This document shows, piece after piece, positions 1 to 8,499 of a stretch of DNA of 64,000 bases. Within the stretch, counting starts at the first letter, position 1, and each line of letters begins with the position of its first letter. The stretch covers positions 670,975-734,974 of the forward strand of contig NZ_JH815198.1 in assembly GCF_000296445.1 (NCBI RefSeq). The letters run 5' to 3'. The DNA is from Slackia piriformis YIT 12062 (lineage in GTDB: Bacteria; Actinomycetota; Coriobacteriia; Coriobacteriales; Eggerthellaceae). The notes under the pieces were generated by a model, which did no database searches, had not been told where the DNA came from, and saw only the letters and a list, made by a program, of their open reading frames with translations. Position numbers and translations under genes: made by a program.

Positions 1-1
1 T

Positions 2-178
2 GTGACGGGCACGTTCGAATTCGTTGTCGTTCCGCCTGACGGGGTCAAGCTCACCCAGGATGGCACGGAGGTTGCTCTTGATGCCAACTCTGGCGGCGTG
101 GCGAAGGTCTCGGTCGATTTTGCTGACGTTCTCGCCAAATGGCAAGAAGAGCATCCCGACGCTGGGGCTTCCTCGTAG
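2..178 (+). CDS. C-terminal end of an unidentified protein (5' truncated by the window)
   Basis: An open frame runs from the window edge to a TAG stop and encodes about 58 residues ending in DAGASS. Codon use is like that of the neighbours, with many G/C third positions, so it is probably the tail of a real gene that begins upstream. The segment is a mix of short beta-type stretches (FEFVVVPPDG) and an acidic amphipathic end. I do not recognise a family. A GTG lies at position 2, but nothing shows it is a start. Confidence 0.5.
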   Translation: MTGTFEFVVVPPDGVKLTQDGTEVALDANSGGVAKVSVDFADVLAKWQEEHPDAGASS

Positions 179-293
179 GAGGGACCTGCAATCATTGACG
201 ATATGAGCGCGCAAGGGCTGCAACGCATGGCGGTCCTGCGCTTTCCGAACAGACCTCGTCTTCGAGCGCATTATTCACGAGAAAGGTATTTTT

Positions 294-791
294 ATGGCGA
301 AAGAATCAAGCTTCGATGTCGTTTCCACCGTTGACATGCAGGAGGTGGACAACGCTTTCGGCCAGGCAAAGCGCGAGCTTACTACGCGCTACGACCTGAA
401 AGACTCGGGCGCCGAAATCTCTTTGGACAAGGCGGGACGCAAGTTCACCGTGTCCGCTCCGAGCGACTTCGTCGCCAAGCAGGTCATTGACGTGCTTGGC
501 ACCAAGCTCATCCGCCGAGGGATAGACCTCGCTTCGGTGAAATGGGGCGACCCCGTTCCTGCCGCAGGTCAAAGCGTTCGTCAGACCGCAGATATCGTCG
601 AGGGCATAGACAAGGAGACCGCAGGCAAGATCAACAAAGATATCAAGGCTCAGAAACTCAAGGTCAAAGTGACCATCGAGGGCGACAAGCTGCGCGTGAG
701 CTCTGCTTCGAGGGATGCGTTGCAGGAGGTCATCGCTTTTTTGAAGGGGCAGGATTACGGCCAGCCGCTTCAGTATGTGAACTATCGCTAG
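294..791 (+). CDS. yajQ: YajQ family nucleotide-binding protein
   Basis: A 165-residue protein of the usual YajQ length. It starts MAKESSFDVVSTVDMQEVDN and ends GQPLQYVNYR, both typical of the family. It is built as two similar alpha/beta halves (about residues 5-90 and 91-165). Family members bind RNA or nucleotides, and some bind cyclic di-GMP as effectors; the ligand here cannot be told from sequence. A weak purine-rich site (gagaaagg) precedes the ATG. rimO follows 14 bases downstream on the same strand, so the two are probably co-transcribed. Confidence 0.93.
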   Translation: MAKESSFDVVSTVDMQEVDNAFGQAKRELTTRYDLKDSGAEISLDKAGRKFTVSAPSDFVAKQVIDVLGTKLIRRGIDLASVKWGDPVPAAGQSVRQTADIVEGIDKETAGKINKDIKAQKLKVKVTIEGDKLRVSSASRDALQEVIAFLKGQDYGQPLQYVNYR

Positions 792-805
792 CAAGGAGTT
801 CTTTC

Positions 806-2155
806 GTGACTAATATCGACGTCACAGCGGCGCATTGCGCAGACGGGGGGAGTGCCGCTCCCTCCGTCTGTTTCGTTACGCTGGGCTGTGCGAAAAATGA
901 AGTAGACAGCGCCGAGATGACCAAGAAGGTTCAAGCGGCCGGTTTTCTCGTGGTCGATGACGCCTCCGAGGCCGATGCCGTGGTGGTCAACACCTGCTCG
1001 TTCATCCAGGCCGCTACCGAGGAGAGCATCGATGTCATCTTCGAAATCTGCGGCCTCGACAACTTCTCGTCCGGCAGCGCTAAGCTGATCGTGGCGGGCT
1101 GCATGCCCGCCCGCTACGGCGACGACCTTCAAGACGAGCTGCAGGAAGCCCAGGCGTTCGTTCCCTGCAGTCGGGAGGACGATATCGTCGAGGTTCTCTG
1201 CGGTGTTTTGGGCGTTTGTCCTCAGACCCCCTCCGACGGGTTCGTCTCTCCCTATGCGGTATCCGCCGCGTCCTACGTCAAAATCAGCGACGGCTGCGAC
1301 CGCTTTTGCAGCTTTTGCGCCATTCCTTATATCCGAGGCCGCTACCACAGTTTTTCCTACGAAGAGGTTCGTGCGGCCGTCGCAGAGCGCGTCGACGAGG
1401 GGGTGAGAGAGATCACCCTTATCGCCCAGGATACGGGGCGCTGGGGCGAGGATTTCGAAAACCCCTCTACCACGGCTCGTCTGCTTGACGGACTCGCTTC
1501 TGAGTTCTCCGATACGTGGTTCCGGCTGATGTACATAGAGCCGCAGGGCGTCACCGACGAGCTGCTCGACGTCATTTCCGCCCACGACAACGTCTGCTCG
1601 TATCTGGATGTTCCGTTGCAGCACGCTAGCGAAAGCGTGCTTCGCGCCATGAATCGCCGGGGATCGGCGAAATCCCATCGAGAGCTCATCGAGCGCATCC
1701 GCCTTCGCGTGCCCGACATCACGTTGCGCACGACTCTTATAGCCGGCTTTCCGGGGGAGACGGAGGCGGATTTCGAGGAACTCTGCGAATTCCTCGAAGA
1801 GGTCGAATTCGATTACGTCGGCGTGTTCCCGTACTCTCGGGAGGAAGGCACTCGTGCGGCGGATCTTCCCGGTCAAGTTGACGAAGAGGTCAAAATCGAA
1901 CGTGCTCAGCGTATCAGGGATATAAGCGACGCTATCGGGGAATCTCATGTTTCCGCACGCATCGGCAAGACCATGGATGTTTTGGTGCTTGGTCGCGAAG
2001 AGGACGGTCAGCTTTTCGGTCGCGCGATGTGCCAGGCTCCCGAAGTGGACGGCGTTGTGTATCTCGAAGAGGGCACCGTCGGAGATATCGTCAAGGTGCG
2101 CATAGAAGATACGCTTGTCTACGAGATGGAAGGGGAGGTTGTTCATGGGGAATAA
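806..2155 (+). CDS. rimO: Ribosomal protein S12 methylthiotransferase RimO
   Basis: Radical-SAM methylthiotransferase that adds a methylthio group to an aspartate of ribosomal protein uS12. The 449-residue protein has the N-terminal UPF0004 domain with three cluster cysteines (C28 in LGCAKN, C64 in NTCSF, C99 in AGCMPARY). The radical-SAM triad CDRFCSFC follows at residues 164-171, and a C-terminal TRAM domain lies after about residue 380. LGCAKNEVDS and the GCMPARY motif favour RimO over MiaB, which has its own gene at 8500. The GTG start is chosen because AAGGAG lies 8 bases upstream; an upstream in-frame extension would overlap yajQ. The end overlaps the next gene by 11 bases. Confidence 0.95.
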   Translation: MTNIDVTAAHCADGGSAAPSVCFVTLGCAKNEVDSAEMTKKVQAAGFLVVDDASEADAVVVNTCSFIQAATEESIDVIFEICGLDNFSSGSAKLIVAGCMPARYGDDLQDELQEAQAFVPCSREDDIVEVLCGVLGVCPQTPSDGFVSPYAVSAASYVKISDGCDRFCSFCAIPYIRGRYHSFSYEEVRAAVAERVDEGVREITLIAQDTGRWGEDFENPSTTARLLDGLASEFSDTWFRLMYIEPQGVTDELLDVISAHDNVCSYLDVPLQHASESVLRAMNRRGSAKSHRELIERIRLRVPDITLRTTLIAGFPGETEADFEELCEFLEEVEFDYVGVFPYSREEGTRAADLPGQVDEEVKIERAQRIRDISDAIGESHVSARIGKTMDVLVLGREEDGQLFGRAMCQAPEVDGVVYLEEGTVGDIVKVRIEDTLVYEMEGEVVHGE

Positions 2156-3281
2156 CGCTCCTAAATCCGCCGAGTCCATCATGACTCCGGCGAACATCAT
2201 CACCATGGTTCGCATCTGCCTCGTACCCGTTTTTGTGGTTGCCATCATCAGTCCCTGGCCCGAGTGGATCGGCTTTGCGGAGCTCGACGTGTGGAAGGCA
2301 TGGATTGCGGCGGGAATCTTCGTCGTGATCTCGTGCACGGATTGGCTTGACGGCTATCTGGCGCGAAAGCGTAACGAGGTGACCGACTTCGGCAAGTTCA
2401 TGGATCCTTTGGCAGATAAGATTCTGGTGACGGCGGCCTTGCTCGTGCTGATTGAGCTGGGGGCTTTGCCGAGCTGGGTCGTCCTGCTCATCGTGGCCCG
2501 CGAATTCATCGTCTCGGGCGTGCGCATGGTAGCCGCAAGCAAGGGGGAGGTTATCGCCGCCTCGTGGTACGGCAAGTTCAAGACTGTCTTCCAGATGATC
2601 GCCATCGTGCTTTTCGTGGTCAAGGAAAGCCCGGTTTTGCATGATGCTTCCGAATCCGTCTATCTTGCCGTATACGCCCTGAGCTGGTTCGTCATGCTCA
2701 TCGCCCTCGTCCTTACCGTGGTCTCCATGGTCGACTACGTTTCGAAGGCACGTCATCTGATCGGGTTCAGGCCGAAGCGCACCGCGTCCGAAGATATCGT
2801 TGAAAACGAGGCGAGCGTGGCCCAGCGCGTGATCGATGCGGCCCGTGAACGCTCTCTGACCTTGGCGACGGCCGAAAGCTGCACGGGCGGCCTTATCTCG
2901 GCCGCGTTGACCGATGTCCCCGGCTCTTCTGAGGCGGTGCTTGGCGGCATCGTCAGCTATGCGAACGAGGTCAAGCGCGACTCCCTCGGCGTGTCTGAGG
3001 AAGTTTTGAGCAAGCACGGAGCGGTGAGCGAGCAGACCGCGTGCGCGATGGCGAAAGGGGCGCGTGAAGCGTTCGGCGCCGATATCGCGGTTTCCGTGAC
3101 GGGCATTGCAGGTCCTGGCGGTGCGGTTCCCGGTAAACCCGTCGGCACCGTATGGGTCGGCGTATCGTGCGCGCAAGGCACGGAGGCCCAGCTTCATCAT
3201 TTCGAAGGCGATAGGGATGCCGTTCGTGCTCAGACCGTCGAAGCCGCGCTTTGCGTAATGCTCGAGAGGGCGACGAATTAG
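2145..3281 (+). CDS. pgsA: Fusion protein: PgsA-type phosphatidyltransferase plus CinA C-terminal (PncC) amidohydrolase
   Basis: A 378-residue two-domain protein. Residues 1-~205 are a membrane CDP-alcohol phosphatidyltransferase with the family signature DG-x2-AR-x8-G-x3-D-x3-D, seen as DGYLAR, GKFMD and PLAD. This domain would make phosphatidylglycerophosphate from CDP-diacylglycerol and glycerol 3-phosphate. Residues ~220-378 are a CinA C-terminal domain (ATAESCTGG with the nucleophile serine, SVTGIAGPGG, PVGTVWVGV), which deamidates nicotinamide mononucleotide in other bacteria. No stop or start separates the domains. ATG 2145 follows AGGGGAGG and overlaps rimO. In many Gram-positives pgsA, cinA and recA are adjacent separate genes; here the first two are one protein. 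Confidence 0.9.
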   Translation: MGNNAPKSAESIMTPANIITMVRICLVPVFVVAIISPWPEWIGFAELDVWKAWIAAGIFVVISCTDWLDGYLARKRNEVTDFGKFMDPLADKILVTAALLVLIELGALPSWVVLLIVAREFIVSGVRMVAASKGEVIAASWYGKFKTVFQMIAIVLFVVKESPVLHDASESVYLAVYALSWFVMLIALVLTVVSMVDYVSKARHLIGFRPKRTASEDIVENEASVAQRVIDAARERSLTLATAESCTGGLISAALTDVPGSSEAVLGGIVSYANEVKRDSLGVSEEVLSKHGAVSEQTACAMAKGAREAFGADIAVSVTGIAGPGGAVPGKPVGTVWVGVSCAQGTEAQLHHFEGDRDAVRAQTVEAALCVMLERATN

Positions 3282-3311
3282 AATCGAATGAGATTCCGTT
3301 TGGATTCGGGA

Positions 3312-3354
3312 GGGAAAATCCGCTTAAGCTCGCAAGGCGGAAGCGGGTTTTCTC
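3312..3354 (+). terminator. Terminator-like hairpin after pgsA-cinA
   Basis: GAAAATCCGCTT (3314-3325) pairs with AAGCGGGTTTTC (3341-3352), giving a 12-bp stem with one G-T pair. The T run is inside the stem, so this may act as a terminator or only as a spacer hairpin ahead of the recA promoter. Confidence 0.5.
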
Positions 3355-3421
3355 CGTGAAGGCGCCAAGGAAGACGTGGTTAGATAATGCGCAGTCATTC
3401 GCAATGTTTCGCCATGGATGA

Positions 3422-3450
3422 TTGACACAAGAACAAATGTTCGCAATAAT
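3422..3450 (+). promoter_or_regulatory. recA promoter with LexA box
   Basis: TTGACA (3422-3427) and AATAAT (3445-3450) are separated by 17 bases. The perfect palindrome GAACAAATGTTC (3431-3442) lies in the spacer and ends two bases before the -10 element. It fits the Gram-positive LexA consensus GAAC-N4-GTTC, so recA is very likely SOS-controlled by the LexA encoded at 12304-12987. Confidence 0.88.
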
Positions 3451-3499
3451 AAGGCGGTCTCAACATCATGCGGTCGCAAGGCCGAACCAAGGAGCGGCA

Positions 3500-4525
3500 A
3501 TGAACCAAGATTTAGAAAAATCGCTGAAGCTCACCACTGACCAGATCGAGCATAAATTCGGCAAAGGCTCCATCATGAAGCTGGGGGAAGGGGGCCAGAA
3601 CCTCGAGGTGGGCGTCATACCTACGGGCGCTCTTCCTCTCGATGCGGCGCTCGGCATCGGCGGCGTCCCTCGCGGGCGCATCGTCGAGATTTACGGTCCC
3701 GAATCAAGCGGTAAAACCACGCTTGCCCTTCAGATTCTCGCCGAGGCCCAGGCGCTCGGCGGCGTCGTCGCCTTCATCGACGCCGAGCATGCACTCGATC
3801 CTACCTATGCGGCCCGTCTTGGGGTTGATATAGACGAAGTCCTCATTTCCCAGCCCGACACAGGAGAGCAGGCGCTTGAAATCTGCGACATGCTTGTGCG
3901 CTCCAATGCCATTGACGCCATTGTCATAGACAGCGTTGCGGCCCTTGTTCCCCGTGCCGAAATCGAGGGAGAAATCGGAGACAGCAGCGTGGGTCTGCAG
4001 GCTCGTCTTATGTCGCAGGCTCTTCGAAAGCTCGCAGGATCTCTTTCGAAGTCGAACACAACCTGCATCTTCATCAACCAGCTGCGTGAGAAAATCGGCG
4101 TCATGTTCGGCAACCCCGAAACCACGACGGGCGGCCGTGCTTTGAAGTTCTTCTCGAGCGTTCGCATCGACATCCGTCGTATCGAGACGCTTAAAAACAA
4201 AGGAAACGAGCCTGTGGGCAACCGCGTTCGCGCCAAGGTCGTCAAGAACAAGGTCGCACCGCCGTTTCGCCAGGCTGAATTCGATCTCATGTACGGAACG
4301 GGCATCTCTCGCGAGGGCTGCATCGTAGACATGGGCGTTGAGGCCGGCGTGGTGAAGAAAAGCGGCGCCTGGTACACCTGCGGCGAGCAGCGTCTTGGGC
4401 AGGGCAGGGAAGCAGCAAAAGAGACCTTGCGCACCAATCCCGATCTGCGCGACGAGCTCGAGGCCCAGGTGCGCGAGCATTTCGGTATTCCCAGCGCTCA
4501 TCCTGGCGATTCTCAGGCCGAATAA
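3500..4525 (+). CDS. recA: Recombinase RecA
   Basis: DNA-dependent ATPase that drives strand exchange and stimulates LexA self-cleavage. The 341-residue protein has Walker [10 protein letters not shown] (66-74), the Walker B region [11 protein letters not shown], loop L2 around [14 protein letters not shown], and the C-terminal DNA-binding domain. Translation from an upstream in-frame ATG would begin inside the LexA box, so ATG 3500 with GGAG 5 bases upstream is preferred. recX follows 38 bases downstream, the common pairing. Confidence 0.98.
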   Translation: MNQDLEKSLKLTTDQIEHKFGKGSIMKLGEGGQNLEVGVIPTGALPLDAALGIGGVPRGRIVEIYGPESSGKTTLALQILAEAQALGGVVAFIDAEHALDPTYAARLGVDIDEVLISQPDTGEQALEICDMLVRSNAIDAIVIDSVAALVPRAEIEGEIGDSSVGLQARLMSQALRKLAGSLSKSNTTCIFINQLREKIGVMFGNPETTTGGRALKFFSSVRIDIRRIETLKNKGNEPVGNRVRAKVVKNKVAPPFRQAEFDLMYGTGISREGCIVDMGVEAGVVKKSGAWYTCGEQRLGQGREAAKETLRTNPDLRDELEAQVREHFGIPSAHPGDSQAE

Positions 4526-4563
4526 TGAGGTTGCGGTTCGTCCGGCCAAGCAAGAGGTGAATC

Positions 4564-5091
4564 ATGCCGATTATAGACGATGCATTTTTGTCGACGCTCG
4601 TGCGCGAGCCTCTTGCCCCGGCCGTGCCGGAAGAGGAGGAGAAGGCTTTTTCTCGTATTTCCCGTCTAGTGGCCTCTCGTGAGCGTTGCGCTTGCGAGCT
4701 TGAGAAGCGCCTTGTGCAAGACGGATTCTCGGAGCGCGACGCACAGAGCGCCATCGCTCGCGCCGTTTCGTGCGGCATGGTGGACGATCTTCGCTATGCG
4801 GACATCCTCGTTCGTTCGAGGGTGTCCCAGGGCAGAGGCCGCGCGGGCATAGAGGAGGAGCTGAATCGCTGCGGCATCGACCCTCGCCGGCTTGCCGGCT
4901 GGCCAGACGAATACTTCGGCATCGACGGTGTTTCCGAGGAAGACCGTGCTTTCGACTTTCTCTGCCGCAAACCCCCTCGTTCGAAAAACGCCTATGCCGC
5001 CGCATGTCGGAAGCTTGCCGCTCGCGGCTATTCGCCGGATGTGGTCTTCGCTGCAGCGCGGCGCTATGCGAAACATGAAGGAGTTTTTTGA
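4564..5091 (+). CDS. recX: RecX regulatory protein
   Basis: Modulator that limits RecA filament growth. The 175-residue protein is all-helical with repeated three-helix units. The segment RERCACELEKRLVQDGF and the following MVDDLRYADILVRSRV are characteristic of RecX. It sits directly downstream of recA, which supports the call, and is probably co-transcribed from the LexA-controlled promoter. An AAGAGGTG ribosome-binding site precedes the ATG. No lesion is visible. Confidence 0.9.
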   Translation: MPIIDDAFLSTLVREPLAPAVPEEEEKAFSRISRLVASRERCACELEKRLVQDGFSERDAQSAIARAVSCGMVDDLRYADILVRSRVSQGRGRAGIEEELNRCGIDPRRLAGWPDEYFGIDGVSEEDRAFDFLCRKPPRSKNAYAAACRKLAARGYSPDVVFAAARRYAKHEGVF

Positions 5092-5306
5092 GGAACTGGG
5101 CGCGTTCTTTGACGTGTCGGTGTATCATAGGGAAAGCTTGAGTGTATTCGCATCGAATGTCCGATGCTTTTCGATATAAACAATCGCATATGCATGCTTT
5201 TGTCGTTCCATGCGCTTCGCTCATGCCAGGTGTTTATGCCCGGCTTTTTTTATTTCCGGTACACCGATATATGGTTTTGTCTAAAAGAACAAGAAAGGGG
5301 AAGCCG

Positions 5307-6839
5307 ATGCCCGAAATGCTATGGCTTATCGTCGTCGCCGTTGTTGGCGTCGCCGTCGGTTTCGTTATCTCCCGCTACCTCGTCAACGCTTCGAGCAAAA
5401 AGGCCGCTGAAGAGGCTGAGCAGCTTGTCAGCGATGCGAAACGCCAGGCTGAAACGCTGCGTCGCGAAGCGGTCGTCGAAGCGAAAGACGAAGTCCTCAA
5501 GATGAAGCAGGAGGCTCAGGCCGAAAACAAAGAGCGTATGCGCGAGGTTCGCAACGCTGAGAACCGCATCAACCAGCGCGAGGAATCCCTCGATCGCCGT
5601 GTCGAGTCCCTCGATGCTCGCGAGCATCAGCTCTCTTCCATGCAGGGACAGGTCGAGCGTCGCGAGCGCGACCTCAAAAGCGCTATGCAGGAGGTCAACG
5701 TTCAGCTCGAGCGTGTTGCCGGCATGACTCCCGACGAGGCGAAGCGAGAGCTTCTCGACAGTCTTCGCGACGAGGTTACCCACGAAAGTGCCGCCATCAT
5801 CCGCGAGGCTGAACAGCGCACGAAGCTCGAGGCCGACAAAAAGTCTCGCGAGATTTTGAGCCTTGCCATCCAGCGCGTCGCTGCCGATCATTCCGCTGAA
5901 ACAACGGTGAAGACCATCCATATCCCTTCGGACGACCTCAAGGGCCGCATCATCGGACGCGAAGGCCGAAATATCCGCTCGTTCGAGCAGCTCACCGGAG
6001 TCAATCTTTTGATTGACGACACCCCCGAGTGCGTCACCATCTCTTGCTTCGACCCCGTTCGCCGCGAAGTCGGTCGCGTCACCATGGAGAACCTCATCGC
6101 AGACGGCCGTATCCATCCTGCGCGTATCGAGGAGATGTATGCCAAAGCGGAAAAGCAGGTAAACCAGCAGGTTCAGGAGGCTGGAGAGCAGGCTACCTTC
6201 GATGTGGGCATTCATGACCTGCATCCTGAGCTTGTCCGTACGCTCGGTCGCTTGCGCTTCCGCACGTCGTTCGGGCAGAACGTCTTGAATCACTCTCTCG
6301 AGGTGGCCTATCTCTGCGGTGTCATGGCCGCCGAGCTCGGTCTCGACCCGGTTCCCGCCAAGCGCGCAGGTTTGCTCCACGACCTCGGCAAGGCAATCGA
6401 CCATGAAATCGAAGGTCCTCATGCCGTCATCGGCGCCGACCTTGCTCGTCGTTTCGGGGAAAAGCCTGAAATCGTGCACGCTATCGAGGCCCATCATGCC
6501 GACGTCGAGCCCAATAGCGTTCTCGATGTCTTGGTTCAGGCGGCCGACGCCGTTTCTGCCGCTCGCCCTGGGGCTCGCAAAGAAAGCCTCGAGAGCTACA
6601 TCAAGCGCCTCGAGAAGTTCGAGGAAATCGCCAATGCTCACAAAGGCGTCGAGCGCACGTACGCCATGCAAGCTGGTCGTGAGATTCGCGTCATGGTCGT
6701 TCCCGACCAGGTCGACGAAGCTGCGGCTGTCGTCCTTGCGCACGATATCGCGAAGCAGATCGAGGACGAGATGCAGTACCCCGGCCAGGTAAAGGTCGTT
6801 GTCATTCGCGAAAGCCGCGCGGTGGATTACGCGAAATAA
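5307..6839 (+). CDS. rny: Ribonuclease Y
   Basis: Membrane-anchored endoribonuclease that starts mRNA decay. The 510-residue protein has an N-terminal membrane segment (about residues 3-22, [17 protein letters not shown]) and a long coiled coil (about 30-190). A KH domain with [14 protein letters not shown] and an HD domain with [10 protein letters not shown] follow. The length matches the family. AGAAAGGGGAAG precedes ATG 5307. The 215-base gap to recX holds a T-rich stretch near 5245 but no gene. RNase Y is uncommon in Actinomycetota outside Coriobacteriia, which supports the taxonomic inference. Confidence 0.97.
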   Translation: MPEMLWLIVVAVVGVAVGFVISRYLVNASSKKAAEEAEQLVSDAKRQAETLRREAVVEAKDEVLKMKQEAQAENKERMREVRNAENRINQREESLDRRVESLDAREHQLSSMQGQVERRERDLKSAMQEVNVQLERVAGMTPDEAKRELLDSLRDEVTHESAAIIREAEQRTKLEADKKSREILSLAIQRVAADHSAETTVKTIHIPSDDLKGRIIGREGRNIRSFEQLTGVNLLIDDTPECVTISCFDPVRREVGRVTMENLIADGRIHPARIEEMYAKAEKQVNQQVQEAGEQATFDVGIHDLHPELVRTLGRLRFRTSFGQNVLNHSLEVAYLCGVMAAELGLDPVPAKRAGLLHDLGKAIDHEIEGPHAVIGADLARRFGEKPEIVHAIEAHHADVEPNSVLDVLVQAADAVSAARPGARKESLESYIKRLEKFEEIANAHKGVERTYAMQAGREIRVMVVPDQVDEAAAVVLAHDIAKQIEDEMQYPGQVKVVVIRESRAVDYAK

Positions 6840-6851
6840 TCTTGCTGCAAG

Positions 6852-6882
6852 AGCGCGTCTGCTTCGGCGGGCGCGCTTTTTT
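6852..6882 (+). terminator. Rho-independent terminator after rny
   Basis: An 11-bp GC-rich stem starting AGCGCG and ending CGCGCT is closed by a TTCG tetraloop (6863-6866) and followed by TTTTTT. Confidence 0.92.
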
Positions 6883-6966
6883 ATTAGCGAAGGTCGCGGC
6901 AGGATGGGAGAAGTTGCGGCGGAATGAATCCTGTCCTTTGGGGCAACGAGAAAAGGTAGGCATCGG

Positions 6967-8052
6967 ATGGTTGAAAACGATCTGGCGGCGTTTGTCGAGC
7001 GCGTCACTTCGAAATCGCTTTTTCGGGTGGAGAGCGACCTCGGACACGGCTTCGTCAGACTCAAGGTTTCCGAGGCCGAAAGACGTCAGGCGAAGCAGGA
7101 TATTCGCTGCGTCGAGGATGCCGTCATAGAAATGCTCCGCAACGCACGCGATGCCCACGCCCGTTCCATCTTCCTCGCTACGAGCAAAAGCGGGTCGCTT
7201 CGCCGCATTGTCATGATCGACGATGGTGACGGTCTGCCTGCGGATATGCATGATGCGATTTTCGAGCCGCGCGTCACGTCGAAGCTCGATTCCTTCAGCT
7301 CGGATAACTGGGGTGTGCACGGCCGCGGTATGGCGTTGTATTCCATCAAGGAGAATGCCGAAGAGGCGCGCGTTGCAGCTTCGATGGAGCAGGGGGGAAC
7401 GGCTTTTTCTGTCGTGTTTGACACCGCTTCGGTGCGCGAACGGAAAGACCAGAGCACGCCGCCTCTTCTTACTCGGGGCGAAGACGGCCTCTGGACGTTT
7501 GCTTCAGGACCCCACAACATCGTGCGATGCGTTGCCGAGTTCTCCCTTTCGACGCAGGGTGCGTGCACGGTCTTCTGCGGTAGCGCGGTCGAAATCGCCG
7601 CGACCATGTATGCGTACGGAGAGCGATTTGCTCGCTCTTCCGTGGCCGAGGGGCTTGCACCCCAGGATGTCCCCGTTTCGAAGAGGCTTTCGCTGTGCTT
7701 CGATGCGGAATCCCTTGCGGAAAGCGCTCGGTCGATCGGCCTTGATATTTCTTTGCGTAGCGCCTATCGGATACTGCAGGGCGAGGTTTTTCCGCTCGAT
7801 TCCTACCTTGCAACGCTTTCGAAGGAGCAAGAAGGCCGTTCTCTTGAAAAGAAGGGCTCCGCTATGGACCTTTCGCAAGACTTTCGCGGGCTGAAGATCG
7901 CCGAAGAGGACATGGGGGAGTTCAAGCATTCCCTTTGCCAGGCTTGGAAGACGCTGGCCGAAGCCTATTTTCTCGAATCGGATATAGAGCCCTCTGTGCG
8001 GATTTCGCGCGATGGATTGTATGTGACGTTTCCTGTACGCAAGCAGCTGTAG
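6967..8052 (+). CDS. Orphan GHKL-type ATPase of unknown function
   Basis: A 361-residue soluble protein with a GHKL (Hsp90/MutL/histidine-kinase) ATP-binding fold near its N-terminus. The N box is EMLRNARDAHA (about residues 55-65), the G1 box is DDGDGLP (about 84-90), and the G2/lid region is GVHGRGMALYS (about 116-126). There is no HisKA dimerisation domain, phosphoacceptor histidine or membrane segment, so it is not a classical sensor kinase. The region after about residue 170 matches nothing I recognise. It lies between rny and spoVS, where Firmicutes usually carry ymdB. Known GHKL proteins couple ATP binding to conformational change; a role linked to RNA decay or SpoVS is only suggested by position. 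Confidence 0.8.
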   Translation: MVENDLAAFVERVTSKSLFRVESDLGHGFVRLKVSEAERRQAKQDIRCVEDAVIEMLRNARDAHARSIFLATSKSGSLRRIVMIDDGDGLPADMHDAIFEPRVTSKLDSFSSDNWGVHGRGMALYSIKENAEEARVAASMEQGGTAFSVVFDTASVRERKDQSTPPLLTRGEDGLWTFASGPHNIVRCVAEFSLSTQGACTVFCGSAVEIAATMYAYGERFARSSVAEGLAPQDVPVSKRLSLCFDAESLAESARSIGLDISLRSAYRILQGEVFPLDSYLATLSKEQEGRSLEKKGSAMDLSQDFRGLKIAEEDMGEFKHSLCQAWKTLAEAYFLESDIEPSVRISRDGLYVTFPVRKQL

Positions 8053-8138
8053 TACAATGACTTTTCGCGACTACAAGGTCGCAAGGCATGCCAATAGGCT
8101 CATCAAACACACCTTAAACATCGTATCGAAGGACTAAC

Positions 8139-8429
8139 ATGCCTCTGGAAAACGAGAAGCCTCAGATAGGCTGTTTGAAAGTTTCATCGAAATCATCCGC
8201 CGCTTCGGTCGCCGGGGCGATTGCGGGCATGATAAAAGACGGCTCGTGCGTCGAAATCCAGTCGGTCGGTGCGGGCGCGGTCAATCAGGCGGTGAAGGCC
8301 ATAGCCATTTCCCGCGGCTTTCTTTCTCCCGTTGGCATCGAAATCGTTTGCGTGCCTTCTTTTGCCAACATTGTCATTGACGGAGAGTATCGCACGGCCA
8401 TTCGCTTCAGCGTCGAGCCTCGTTCCTGA
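8139..8429 (+). CDS. spoVS: Stage V sporulation protein S (SpoVS)
   Basis: A 96-residue Alba-like small protein. The core LKVSSKSSAASVAGAIAG, the segment VGAGAVNQAVKAIAI and the end of VDGEYRTAIRF are diagnostic of the family. In Bacillus it affects spore coat assembly and septation, but SpoVS is also widespread in non-sporulating bacteria, and no other sporulation gene is visible here. The rny-X-spoVS order is retained as in Firmicutes. A GAAGGA site lies just before the ATG. Confidence 0.95.
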   Translation: MPLENEKPQIGCLKVSSKSSAASVAGAIAGMIKDGSCVEIQSVGAGAVNQAVKAIAISRGFLSPVGIEIVCVPSFANIVIDGEYRTAIRFSVEPRS

Positions 8430-8499
8430 CGCGTTCTTGTTTCTGCGCCGGCGATGCTCGTTTATAGAGGGGCTGCGCGCCTCTTGAAAAGGAGCTCTT

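Noticed and set aside
788-2338. A 516-residue minus-strand open frame opposite rimO
   Set aside because: Antisense of a complete radical-SAM enzyme gene; low-information composition and no start signal.
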